From NCBI GenBank assembly GCA_958367245.1, contig CATXEA010000007.1, forward strand, positions 53,469-117,468: a stretch of DNA of 64,000 bases, written 5' to 3'. Both the position numbers and the translations under genes were made by a program. The notes below the pieces were generated by a model. The model was not told the DNA's origin, ran no database searches, and saw nothing but the letters and a program-made list of their open reading frames with translations. Source of the stretch: an uncultured Blautia sp. Its GTDB lineage: Bacteria > Bacillota > Clostridia > Lachnospirales > Lachnospiraceae. Each line of letters opens with the position of its first letter. Within the stretch, counting starts at the first letter, position 1. This document shows positions 25,841-33,499 of the stretch, one piece after another.

Positions 25841-26734
25841 ATGGCAATTTTTAAAGGCGCAGGTGTTGCAATCGTAACTCCGATGCATGAGAATGGCAGA
25901 GTAAATTATGAGAAACTTGAGGAACTGATCGAGTTTCAGATTGCGAACAGCACAGATGCGATTATTATTTGCGGAACTACTGGCGAATCATCTACAATGA
26001 CACATGGAGAACATTTAAAGACAATCGAGTTTACAATTAACAAGGTTGCGAAGCGTGTTCCTGTCATTGCAGGTACAGGTTCTAATTGTACAGAAACAGC
26101 GATTATGATGTCGAAAGAGGCAGCTTCCTATGGTGCAGATGCACTTTTAGTCGTAACTCCTTATTACAATAAAGCAACACAGAATGGTCTGATCGCGCAT
26201 TACACAGCAATTGCTGAGGCTGTTCCGGAAACACCGATCATTATGTATAATGTAGCAAGCCGTACAGGCTGCAACATCCAGCCGGCTACAGCAGTGAAGC
26301 TTGCCAAAAATGTAAAAAATATCGTAGGTATCAAAGAGGCAAGCGGAAATTTATCTCAGGTTGCTCAGTTAATGTCTATGGCAGACGGATGTCTGGAATT
26401 ATATTCCGGAAACGACGATCAGGTACTTCCGATTCTTTCCCTTGGCGGATACGGTGTGATTTCCGTATTATCCAATATTGCGCCGAAGGAAACTCACGAT
26501 ATGGTTCAGAAATTTATGGACGGAGATGTGAAAGGCGCCGCAGAAATCCAGCTTAAGGCAATTCCGCTTGTAAATGCGCTTTTCAGTGAAGTCAACCCAA
26601 TTCCTGTAAAAGCAGCCCTGAACCTGATGGGAATGGAAGTTGGCCCGCTTCGTATGCCTCTTACTGAGATGGAAGATGCGAACAAGGCAGTACTTGCACA
26701 GGCCATGAAAGATTTCGGAATCAAACTTGCTTAA
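25841..26734 (+). CDS. dapA: 4-hydroxy-tetrahydrodipicolinate synthase
   Basis: 297 residues, normal length. It condenses pyruvate with aspartate semialdehyde, the first step specific to lysine and diaminopimelate. GTTGESSTM is the family signature, YNVASRTGCN carries the catalytic tyrosine region, and the Schiff-base lysine is in VGIKEASG. ATG 25841 has GAAGGAGGAAGG upstream. dapB follows after 27 bp. The leader is only about 25 bases from the -10 box, too short for a lysine riboswitch. Confidence 0.97.
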   Translation: MAIFKGAGVAIVTPMHENGRVNYEKLEELIEFQIANSTDAIIICGTTGESSTMTHGEHLKTIEFTINKVAKRVPVIAGTGSNCTETAIMMSKEAASYGADALLVVTPYYNKATQNGLIAHYTAIAEAVPETPIIMYNVASRTGCNIQPATAVKLAKNVKNIVGIKEASGNLSQVAQLMSMADGCLELYSGNDDQVLPILSLGGYGVISVLSNIAPKETHDMVQKFMDGDVKGAAEIQLKAIPLVNALFSEVNPIPVKAALNLMGMEVGPLRMPLTEMEDANKAVLAQAMKDFGIKLA

Positions 26735-26761
26735 GAGAGACAGACTGAGAGGAAGATACAT

Positions 26762-27517
26762 ATGGTAAAGATTATTATGCACGGCTGCAACGGTCACATG
26801 GGACAGGTGATTGCAGACCTTGTTGAAAAAGATCCGGATGCGGAAATTGTTGCGGGAATTGATGTTTCAGATCAGGGGAAAAATAATTTTCCTGTATTTA
26901 CAAATATGAGCGACTGTCAGGTAGAGGCAGATGCGCTGATTGACTTTTCCTCTGCAAAAGCTACAGACGCTCTCCTCGATTACTGCGCAAAGCGCGGTCT
27001 TCCGGTTGTTCTTTGTACGACCGGATTAAGCGAAGAGCAGCTTGCAAAGGTAGAAGAAACATCAAAAAAAGTTGCAGTTCTGAAATCTGCAAACATGTCT
27101 CTTGGAATCAATACGCTTCTGAAGCTTATTCAGGACGCTGCTAAGGTTTTGGCAGCAGCAGGCTTTGATATGGAAATCGTAGAAAAGCATCACAAATTGA
27201 AACTGGATGCTCCGAGCGGCACAGCGCTGGCTCTTGCCGACAGCTTAAATGAAGCAATGGACAACCAGTATCATTATACATATGACAGAAGCCAGAGACG
27301 CGAAATGCGCGATGAGAAAGAAATCGGTATTTCCGCGGTCCGCGGCGGCACAATCGTAGGGGAGCATGAAGTTATTTTTGCAGGCCCTGACGAAGTAATT
27401 GAATTTAAACACACCGCATATTCCAAAGCCGTTTTTGGCAAAGGCGCAGTAGAAGCTGCGAAATTCCTTGCAGGCAAACCGGCGGGAAGATATGATATGA
27501 GTGATGTGATTGGGTGA
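26762..27517 (+). CDS. dapB: 4-hydroxy-tetrahydrodipicolinate reductase
   Basis: 251 residues. The N-terminal Rossmann motif is HGCNGHMGQ; the catalytic and substrate-binding signature EKHHKLKLDAPSGTA is near residues 140-155, with SAVRGGTIVGEHEV following. It reduces the DapA product with NAD(P)H. Cotranscribed with dapA and closed by a strong terminator. Confidence 0.97.
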   Translation: MVKIIMHGCNGHMGQVIADLVEKDPDAEIVAGIDVSDQGKNNFPVFTNMSDCQVEADALIDFSSAKATDALLDYCAKRGLPVVLCTTGLSEEQLAKVEETSKKVAVLKSANMSLGINTLLKLIQDAAKVLAAAGFDMEIVEKHHKLKLDAPSGTALALADSLNEAMDNQYHYTYDRSQRREMRDEKEIGISAVRGGTIVGEHEVIFAGPDEVIEFKHTAYSKAVFGKGAVEAAKFLAGKPAGRYDMSDVIG

Positions 27518-27524
27518 ATTTTCG

Positions 27525-27564
27525 GAAGTTCCTTTCCCTGAGTAGGGAGAGGAACTTCTTTTTT
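27525..27564 (+). terminator. Terminator of dapAB
   Basis: A 15-bp stem with one G-U pair (27525-27539 with 27544-27558), loop GAGT, and six Ts. Confidence 0.93.
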
Positions 27565-27653
27565 GGATTTTTTTCCAGTTTCTTCCGGAATACATTTTTG
27601 CAGATTGCACATATTAAGAGTACATAAATCTTATAGCAAAGGAGAACGATACA

Positions 27654-28172
27654 ATGAAAAAAATAAGAAGACTTCTTATGAGTGTACTGCTTCTGGGCTG
27701 CCTTGCCATGTTTGCCGCCTGCGGAAATGATAATAACGGTACAGTGAACAATGCGGATGAGACAAAAAATAAGACTGCGGATGAGAAGAACATGGATGAC
27801 ACTGCGGCAGATGAGATTCCGGATGATAACGGTTCTGTAGATAATGATATGTTGGGAACGGATGAGGGAACAGATACCGGAACCGGCGACAATGCCGGAA
27901 ATGAAAACACTGACGGAAACACCGATACAGAAAACGGTGCCGATTCCCGCAGCGACGCAGAGAAAACAGAAACAAAAAATGGAACAGATGAAAGCAACAA
28001 TGATGTTGTGGATGGAAACAAAGATAACACAAACACAGTCACAGACGATAACAATAATGATGGAACGGTTTCCGGTGAGCTTGGAAATGCAGCCAGAGAT
28101 ATAGGAGACGGTATCGGAGATGCTGTAAAGGATACTGGAGATGCAGTGGAAAACGCAGTGGACGGAAGATAA
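27654..28172 (+). CDS. Low-complexity acidic lipoprotein
   Basis: 172 residues. A type II signal peptide has the lipobox FAAC with Cys23 as the lipidated residue. The rest (24-135) is a low-complexity stretch dominated by Asp, Asn, Thr, Glu and Gly with no predicted fold; the C-terminus (about 140-172) is a short amphipathic repeat (GNAARDIGDGIGDAVKDTGDAVENAV). It is likely a surface-anchored spacer or stalk. No family recognised. ATG 27654 has AAAGGAG upstream. A weak hairpin CTGTTC/GAACAG at 28180-28200 may end the transcript. Confidence 0.75.
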   Translation: MKKIRRLLMSVLLLGCLAMFAACGNDNNGTVNNADETKNKTADEKNMDDTAADEIPDDNGSVDNDMLGTDEGTDTGTGDNAGNENTDGNTDTENGADSRSDAEKTETKNGTDESNNDVVDGNKDNTNTVTDDNNNDGTVSGELGNAARDIGDGIGDAVKDTGDAVENAVDGR

Positions 28173-28332
28173 GAGAAGCCTGTTCTGTTACTGTGAACAG
28201 AATTTTGGGGACTGCATTACAGCAGATTTTTCCGGAGTGTGTCCGAAAAGCAGAGAAATTTCAGATACACTCTGGACAACTTCTTTATAATGACGTATTA
28301 TCAATGCAAAGAGAGAAAGCGAGGAAATGTGG

Positions 28333-29103
28333 ATGCGATTTCGACCATGCATTGATATACATAATGGAAAAGTGAAACAAATTGTAGGAGGGACTTTAAG
28401 GGATGCAGGCGACAGGGCTTCTGAGAATTTTGTGTCAGAACAGGATGCATCTTTTTATGCAGAGATGTATCGAAGCGCTGGGCTGAAGGGAGGTCATGTA
28501 ATCCTTTTAAACGGAAGGGAATCCCCCTTTTATGAGAGTACCAGGCAGCAGGCGTTTGGGGCTCTTAAGGCTTATCCGAAAGGGCTGCAGCTTGGCGGCG
28601 GTGTGAATCCGGAGAACGCTTCTGAATATCTTGACGCAGGGGCAAGCCATGTAATCGTGACTTCTTATGTGTTCAAAAACGGACAGATTTCATGGGAAAA
28701 TCTTGAAAAGATGGTGCATGCTGCAGGCAGAGAGCGCCTTGTTCTGGATTTGAGCTGCCGTAAAAAAGGGGATGACTACTATATTGTGACAGACCGCTGG
28801 CAGAAGTTCACAGATGTGAAGGTTACGCCGGAAGCATTAGAAAGACTGGGAGAGTTCTGTGACGAATTTCTGGTACATGCGGTAGATGTGGAAGGAAAAG
28901 CGCGGGGAGTGGAAACAGCGCTGGCTTCTCTTTTGAGCGCTTATACAAAACGGCCTGTTACCTACGCAGGAGGAGTGGGCTCTATGGAGGACCTTGAAGT
29001 TTTGCGTAGGTTTGGGCGAAACCGTCTTGATGTAACAGTTGGCAGCGCACTAGACTTATTTGGGGGCAAAATTCCCTTTGAAAAACTGAAGAAATTATGC
29101 TGA
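28333..29103 (+). CDS. hisA: HisA of eukaryotic type (ProFAR isomerase, His6-like)
   Basis: 256 residues. It catalyses the Amadori isomerisation in histidine synthesis. The sequence follows yeast His6 rather than bacterial HisA: CIDIHNGKVKQIVGGTL at the start, then LQLGGGVN, HVIVTSYVFKNG, LVLDLSCRK, EFLVHAVDVEGK and YAGGVGSMEDL. ATG 28333 is preferred to ATG 28327 because GAGG at 28321-28324 is 8 bases upstream and the family starts there. No other his genes are adjacent. Confidence 0.93.
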   Translation: MRFRPCIDIHNGKVKQIVGGTLRDAGDRASENFVSEQDASFYAEMYRSAGLKGGHVILLNGRESPFYESTRQQAFGALKAYPKGLQLGGGVNPENASEYLDAGASHVIVTSYVFKNGQISWENLEKMVHAAGRERLVLDLSCRKKGDDYYIVTDRWQKFTDVKVTPEALERLGEFCDEFLVHAVDVEGKARGVETALASLLSAYTKRPVTYAGGVGSMEDLEVLRRFGRNRLDVTVGSALDLFGGKIPFEKLKKLC

Positions 29104-29182
29104 TTTTGTCTTTTTGATTTTGTGAATTTTGACGATTGCACAAAACTTATCAGAAAAATATATAAAATTTTTCTAAAGAGGT

Positions 29183-29210
29183 GTTAAAATTCATGGAGAT
29201 GTGATATAAT
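29183..29210 (+). promoter_or_regulatory. Probable hpf promoter
   Basis: TATAAT at 29205-29210 with a weak -35 (GTTAAA, 16-bp spacer). Just upstream an AT-rich inverted repeat, AGAAAAAT/ATTTTTCT, lies within 29151-29175. Confidence 0.5.
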
Positions 29211-29241
29211 AAGTCCATCAAACAGCAAAGGGGATGGAAGC

Positions 29242-29769
29242 ATGAATTATATCATCAGCGGAAAAAATATCACAGTTACCGAAGGACTTAAGACAGCAGT
29301 GGAAGACAAGCTTGGGAAACTGGAGAGGTATTTCACTCCTGACACCGAAATTATCGTAACATTGAGTGTCGAAAAAGAAAGACAGAAGATCGAAGTTACA
29401 ATTCCTGTAAAGGGAAATATTATCCGTTCCGAACAGGTGAGCAACGATATGTATGTCTCAATTGACCTGGTAGAGGAGGTTATCGAGCGTCAGCTTCGTA
29501 AATACAAGAATAAAATCGTAGACAGACAGCAGGAACCGGGAAACTTCCAGAAAGCATATCTGGACAAAGATTACGAGGAAGATGAAGAAGTGAAGATTAT
29601 CCGTACGAAACGCTTCGGTATCAAGCCAATGTATCCGGAAGATGCCTGCGTACAGATGGAACTTCTGGGACACAATTTCTTCGTATTCTATAACGCAGAG
29701 ACAGAGCAGGTAAATGTTGTTTATAAACGTAAAGGCAACACCTATGGTCTGATTGAACCAGAATTTTAA
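29242..29769 (+). CDS. hpf: Ribosome hibernation-promoting factor, long form
   Basis: 175 residues: an N-terminal S30AE domain (1-100, MNYIISGKNITVTEGLK...) that occupies the decoding site, a linker, and the C-terminal domain (about 115-175, VRTKRF-like IRTKRFGIKPM...) that joins two 70S ribosomes into 100S dimers. The presence of the C-terminal domain makes this the long form typical of Firmicutes. ATG 29242 has AAAGGGGA upstream. Confidence 0.95.
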   Translation: MNYIISGKNITVTEGLKTAVEDKLGKLERYFTPDTEIIVTLSVEKERQKIEVTIPVKGNIIRSEQVSNDMYVSIDLVEEVIERQLRKYKNKIVDRQQEPGNFQKAYLDKDYEEDEEVKIIRTKRFGIKPMYPEDACVQMELLGHNFFVFYNAETEQVNVVYKRKGNTYGLIEPEF

Positions 29770-29790
29770 GTGAATGAAAGTATTATAAGA

Positions 29791-29828
29791 AATCCCCTTC
29801 GGAATCATGCTCCGGAGGGGATTCTTTT
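29791..29828. terminator. Terminator shared by hpf and the converging Gx gene
   Basis: A 13-bp stem, AATCCCCTTCGGA (29791-29803) with TCCGGAGGGGATT (29811-29823), then CTTTTT. The stop codon of the minus-strand gene lies in the loop at 29805-29807. Confidence 0.88.
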
Positions 29829-30293
29829 TGCAACTTCTTCGGTTAATTTTCCGATTACGATACCTGTTATAACGCCGGATATCAAAAGCGCCGGCGCATA
29901 GTAAATCAGATTCAGGCTGCTGACTGTAAGCATGGCGATGATGAGCTGCCCTACATTGTGGGCGATTCCGCCTGCCACGCTGACGCCAATGAGACTGAAA
30001 TCCGTCTTTTTTATCATCAGTGTCATAACTGTAAGGCTTAAAAATGCCCCGGCCAGACTGTAGAGAATGCTGAACAGGTTGCCGAACATGAATCCGATGA
30101 CAAGAATCCGCACCACAGAGACGAGAGCTGCCTCCTTTGCGGAATATTTCTGTAAAAGAAAGAGTACAGCCAGATTGGCAAGCCCCAGCTTAATACCGGG
30201 GATTCCCATAAAAAACGGAATCAGAGATTCCACGTAGCCAAAAATAATGGCAACGGCTGAAAAAAGACCGAGATACGCAAGTTTTGATTTCAT
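29805..30293 (-). CDS. Gx transporter family protein (heptaprenyl diphosphate synthase component I-like)
   Basis: 162 residues with about five hydrophobic segments. LGLANLAVLFLL and the glycine-rich SVAGGIAHNVGQL segment match the Gx transporter/HepS-related family (PF07456). It is usually next to a NusG-domain-II protein and FMN-binding or isoprenoid genes; here the NusG-II gene is directly upstream, 7 bp away. Transport substrate unknown. Confidence 0.85.
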   Translation of the reverse strand: MKSKLAYLGLFSAVAIIFGYVESLIPFFMGIPGIKLGLANLAVLFLLQKYSAKEAALVSVVRILVIGFMFGNLFSILYSLAGAFLSLTVMTLMIKKTDFSLIGVSVAGGIAHNVGQLIIAMLTVSSLNLIYYAPALLISGVITGIVIGKLTEEVAKRIPSGA

Positions 30294-30300
30294 ATGCCGA

Positions 30301-30648
30301 TTAAGTCACTGCATCAAGTTCTGCAGTTTTTTCTCCTTCTATCATAACTTTGTTGGGAAGACAGATAATGGACCCGCCCTCTTTGTCAATGGCTTTTTGC
30401 TTTATGCAAAGTTTGTCAGGGCAGGTGGCGTGAATCATATGCACACTTCCGGCTTTAATCTCACAGACATTGGTATCGTTAATCTCGATTGTGCAGTCTT
30501 CACCAAGAGAGTAGACGCCGTATTCCTCACCGTCTACTGTGATGCGGATGGTTCCGTAATCTCCTTTTCTAAAAAAAGACATGCCCAGCCAGAGAACCAT
30601 TGCCAGAACCAGGATACTGCCAATAAATAACATTTCTTTTTTCTTCAA
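30301..30648 (-). CDS. NusG domain II-containing protein
   Basis: 115 residues: one N-terminal membrane anchor (about 5-24) and a small extracytoplasmic beta domain with CPDKLCIKQKAI and IICLPNKV, the hallmark of the NusG_II family (PF07009). The two cysteines in CPDKLC are conserved. Despite the name it is not a transcription factor. First gene of a two-gene operon with the Gx protein. A 275-bp divergent gap to secA follows. Confidence 0.88.
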   Translation of the reverse strand: MKKKEMLFIGSILVLAMVLWLGMSFFRKGDYGTIRITVDGEEYGVYSLGEDCTIEINDTNVCEIKAGSVHMIHATCPDKLCIKQKAIDKEGGSIICLPNKVMIEGEKTAELDAVT

Positions 30649-30752
30649 TAAAAATAACCTCTTTATTACTCTGATTTTTTCCTATCATAGCATAGCCGCA
30701 AATGAAAACGCAAGGTTAGATAAAGGTAAATTCCGAATTCACCAAAATTTTA

Positions 30753-30781
30753 TTGTTTTCCGTGGCGGAAAGTGTTAGAAT
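30753..30781 (+). promoter_or_regulatory. Probable secA promoter
   Basis: TTGTTT (30753-30758), 17 bp, TAGAAT (30776-30781), about 140 bp before secA and 66 bp before a short upstream ORF. Confidence 0.5.
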
Positions 30782-30847
30782 AGACTAGATTTAGTTTACA
30801 CAGAATCCCACAGACCGATATAGCGGAAACTGGAGGGAGTAAACGCG

Positions 30848-30919
30848 ATGATTCCAATTAATAAAGCGGATATACCGGATTTCGGAACAAAGTCCGCAAA
30901 TATAATAGACAGGGAGTAA
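30848..30919 (+). CDS. Possible 23-residue leader peptide upstream of secA
   Basis: ATG 30848 opens MIPINKADIPDFGTKSANII followed by Asp-Arg-Glu and TAA at 30917-30919, 3 bp before the secA ATG. GGAGGG lies at 30832-30837, 10 bases before the start. There is no signal peptide or membrane segment. The ribosome binding site of secA (GGGAG, 30912-30916) is inside its last codons, so translation of this ORF would affect secA initiation. Whether it is translated is unknown. Confidence 0.35.
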   Translation: MIPINKADIPDFGTKSANIIDRE

Positions 30920-30922
30920 GCC

Positions 30923-33499
30923 ATGGGAATGTTTTCAAAGGTTTTCGGGACAAGAAGTGAGCGCGAAGTTAAGCGTATCATGTCTCAGGTTGAAAAAACT
31001 GAGAGTTTTCGTCCTGAAATGCAGAAATTAACTGACGAGGAACTGAGAGATAAAACAAGAGAATTTAAGAAACGTCTGGAAGAGGGCGCAACACTGGATG
31101 ACCTTCTTCCGGAAGCGTTTGCTGTTGTAAGAGAAGCTGCTAAGCGTGTACTGGGTCTGGAACACTACAGAGTACAGTTAATCGGCGGTATTATCCTTCA
31201 TCAGGGCCGTATTGCAGAGATGCGTACAGGTGAAGGTAAGACTCTGGTAGCTACACTGCCTTCTTACTTAAATGCTCTGGAAGGCAAGGGCGTTCATGTC
31301 GTAACTGTCAACGACTATCTTGCGAAACGAGATGCGGACGAGATGGGACAGGTGCATGAATTCCTCGGTCTGACAGTCGGCTGTGTTTTAAATGACATGA
31401 AACCGGAAGAGCGCCGTGCAGCATACGGATGCGATATTACTTATGTAACAAACAACGAACTGGGATTCGACTACCTTCGTGATAACATGGTTGTTTACAA
31501 AGAGCAGCTTGTACAGAGAGATCTTCACTACTGTATCATTGACGAGGTTGACTCCATTCTGATCGACGAGGCGCGTACACCTCTTATTATTTCCGGTCAG
31601 AGCGGTAAATCCACCAAGCTTTATGAAGCATGTGACATTCTTGCGAAACAGTTGGAGCGTGGTGAGGCCAGCCATGAAATGACGAAGATGGCAGCTATCA
31701 TGGGCGAGGAAGTTGTTGAGACAGGCGATTTCGTTGTAAATGAGAAGGATAAGATTGTCAATCTTACAGAGCAGGGTGTTCATAAAGTAGAGAAATTCTT
31801 CAACATCGAGAACCTTGCAGATCCTGAGAATCTGGAAATCCAGCACAATATTATTCTTGCGCTCCGTGCGCACAATCTGATGCATAAGGATCAGGACTAT
31901 GTTGTAAAAGATGACGAGATTCTTATTGTAGACGAATTTACAGGACGTATCATGCCGGGACGCCGTTATTCCGACGGACTCCATCAGGCAATTGAAGCCA
32001 AGGAGCATGTAAAGATTAAACGTGAGAGCAAGACTCTTGCAACAATCACATTCCAGAACTTCTTTAACAAATATGATAAAAAAGGCGGTATGACAGGTAC
32101 AGCTATCACAGAAGAGAAAGAGTTCCGTGATATCTATGGTATGGACGTTGTTGCCATTCCGACGAATAAACCGGTTATCCGTGTTGACCATGAAGATGCT
32201 GTGTATATGACAAAGAAAGAGAAATTCAACGCAGTTGTAAGATCTGTTGTTGAGGCTCATGCAAAGAAACAGCCTGTACTGGTCGGTACTATTACAATCG
32301 AAACTTCCGAACTCCTGAGTAAGATGCTCAGACGCGAAGGTATCCCGCATAATGTATTGAATGCGAAATTCCATGAACTTGAGGCGGAAATCGTTGCGCA
32401 GGCAGGTCAGGCGGGAGCAGTTACCATTGCTACTAACATGGCTGGCCGTGGTACAGATATTAAGCTTGACGATGTGGCAAGAGAGGCCGGCGGTCTTAAG
32501 ATTATCGGTACAGAGCGTCACGAGTCCAGACGTATTGATAACCAGCTCCGCGGACGTTCCGGTCGTCAGGGTGACCCGGGTGAGTCCCGTTTCTACATCT
32601 CTCTTGAGGACGATTTAATGCGTCTGTTCGGTTCCGAGCGTCTGATGAAGGTATTTACTTCTCTTGGCGTAGCTGAAAACGAGCAGATTGAGCATAAAAT
32701 GCTTTCCAATGCAATTCAGAAGGCACAGGAAAAGATTGAGTTTAACAACTTTGGTATCCGTAAAAATCTTCTCGATTATGACCAGGTTAACAATGAGCAG
32801 CGTGAGATTATCTACAAAGAGCGCCGTCAGGTTCTTGATGGAGAGAACATGCGCGATGCAGTTTATAAGATGATTACAGATACAGTAGATACTTATGTGG
32901 ATATGTGCTTCTCCGATGATGTGGATGCAGAAGAGTGGGATCTGGATCAGTTTAACGGAACTCTCATTCAGATTATTCCGATCGAACCTCTCACTGTGGA
33001 ATCTGTGAAAGGTAAGAGAAAAGATGAGATGAAGCATATCATCAAAGAAGAAGCTGTGAAGCTCTATGAGACAAAAGAGGCTGAGTTCCCGGAACCGGAG
33101 CAGCTTCGTGAGCTTGAGCGTGTTGTTCTTCTTAAGAGCATTGACAGCAAGTGGATGGATCACATCGACGATATGGAAATTCTCCGTCAGGGTATCGGTC
33201 TTGCCGCATATGGACAGAGAGATCCGGTTGTAGAATATAAGATGAGCGCTTTTGATATGTTCAACAACATGATCAGCGCGATTCAGGAGGATACGCTCCG
33301 TATGCTTTACCATGTACACGTAGAGCAGAAGCTTGAGCGTGAGCAGGTAGCCAAGGTTACCGGTACAAATAAGGACGACAGTTCTGTGAAGAAGCCGATT
33401 CAGAGAAAAGAGATTAAAGTATATCCAAACGATCCGTGTCCTTGCGGAAGCGGAAAGAAATATAAACAGTGTTGTGGACGTAAGGCGGCAAAGGCATGA
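30923..33499 (+). CDS. secA: Preprotein translocase ATPase SecA
   Basis: 858 residues, motor of the Sec pathway. Nucleotide-binding domain 1 has MRTGEGKTL (near 99-107) and DEVDSILIDEARTPL; ATNMAGRGTDIKL is motif V, followed by the HESRRIDNQLRGRSGRQGDPG motif VI region. The C-terminal zinc site CPCGSGKKYKQCC is intact. ATG 30923 lies 6 bases after GGGAG. Its stop overlaps the start of an NSS transporter by 4 bp. Confidence 0.97.
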   Translation: MGMFSKVFGTRSEREVKRIMSQVEKTESFRPEMQKLTDEELRDKTREFKKRLEEGATLDDLLPEAFAVVREAAKRVLGLEHYRVQLIGGIILHQGRIAEMRTGEGKTLVATLPSYLNALEGKGVHVVTVNDYLAKRDADEMGQVHEFLGLTVGCVLNDMKPEERRAAYGCDITYVTNNELGFDYLRDNMVVYKEQLVQRDLHYCIIDEVDSILIDEARTPLIISGQSGKSTKLYEACDILAKQLERGEASHEMTKMAAIMGEEVVETGDFVVNEKDKIVNLTEQGVHKVEKFFNIENLADPENLEIQHNIILALRAHNLMHKDQDYVVKDDEILIVDEFTGRIMPGRRYSDGLHQAIEAKEHVKIKRESKTLATITFQNFFNKYDKKGGMTGTAITEEKEFRDIYGMDVVAIPTNKPVIRVDHEDAVYMTKKEKFNAVVRSVVEAHAKKQPVLVGTITIETSELLSKMLRREGIPHNVLNAKFHELEAEIVAQAGQAGAVTIATNMAGRGTDIKLDDVAREAGGLKIIGTERHESRRIDNQLRGRSGRQGDPGESRFYISLEDDLMRLFGSERLMKVFTSLGVAENEQIEHKMLSNAIQKAQEKIEFNNFGIRKNLLDYDQVNNEQREIIYKERRQVLDGENMRDAVYKMITDTVDTYVDMCFSDDVDAEEWDLDQFNGTLIQIIPIEPLTVESVKGKRKDEMKHIIKEEAVKLYETKEAEFPEPEQLRELERVVLLKSIDSKWMDHIDDMEILRQGIGLAAYGQRDPVVEYKMSAFDMFNNMISAIQEDTLRMLYHVHVEQKLEREQVAKVTGTNKDDSSVKKPIQRKEIKVYPNDPCPCGSGKKYKQCCGRKAAKA

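Noticed and set aside
27654..28172. Lipoprotein repeats as a CRISPR-like or microsatellite array
   Set aside because: The low complexity is at the protein level; the DNA shows no regular repeat unit or spacer spacing.
31388..32521. Long open frame antisense to secA (377 codons)
   Set aside because: It lies wholly inside secA, has no ribosome binding site or recognisable family, and is Cys/Phe-rich as expected of a complementary-strand shadow.
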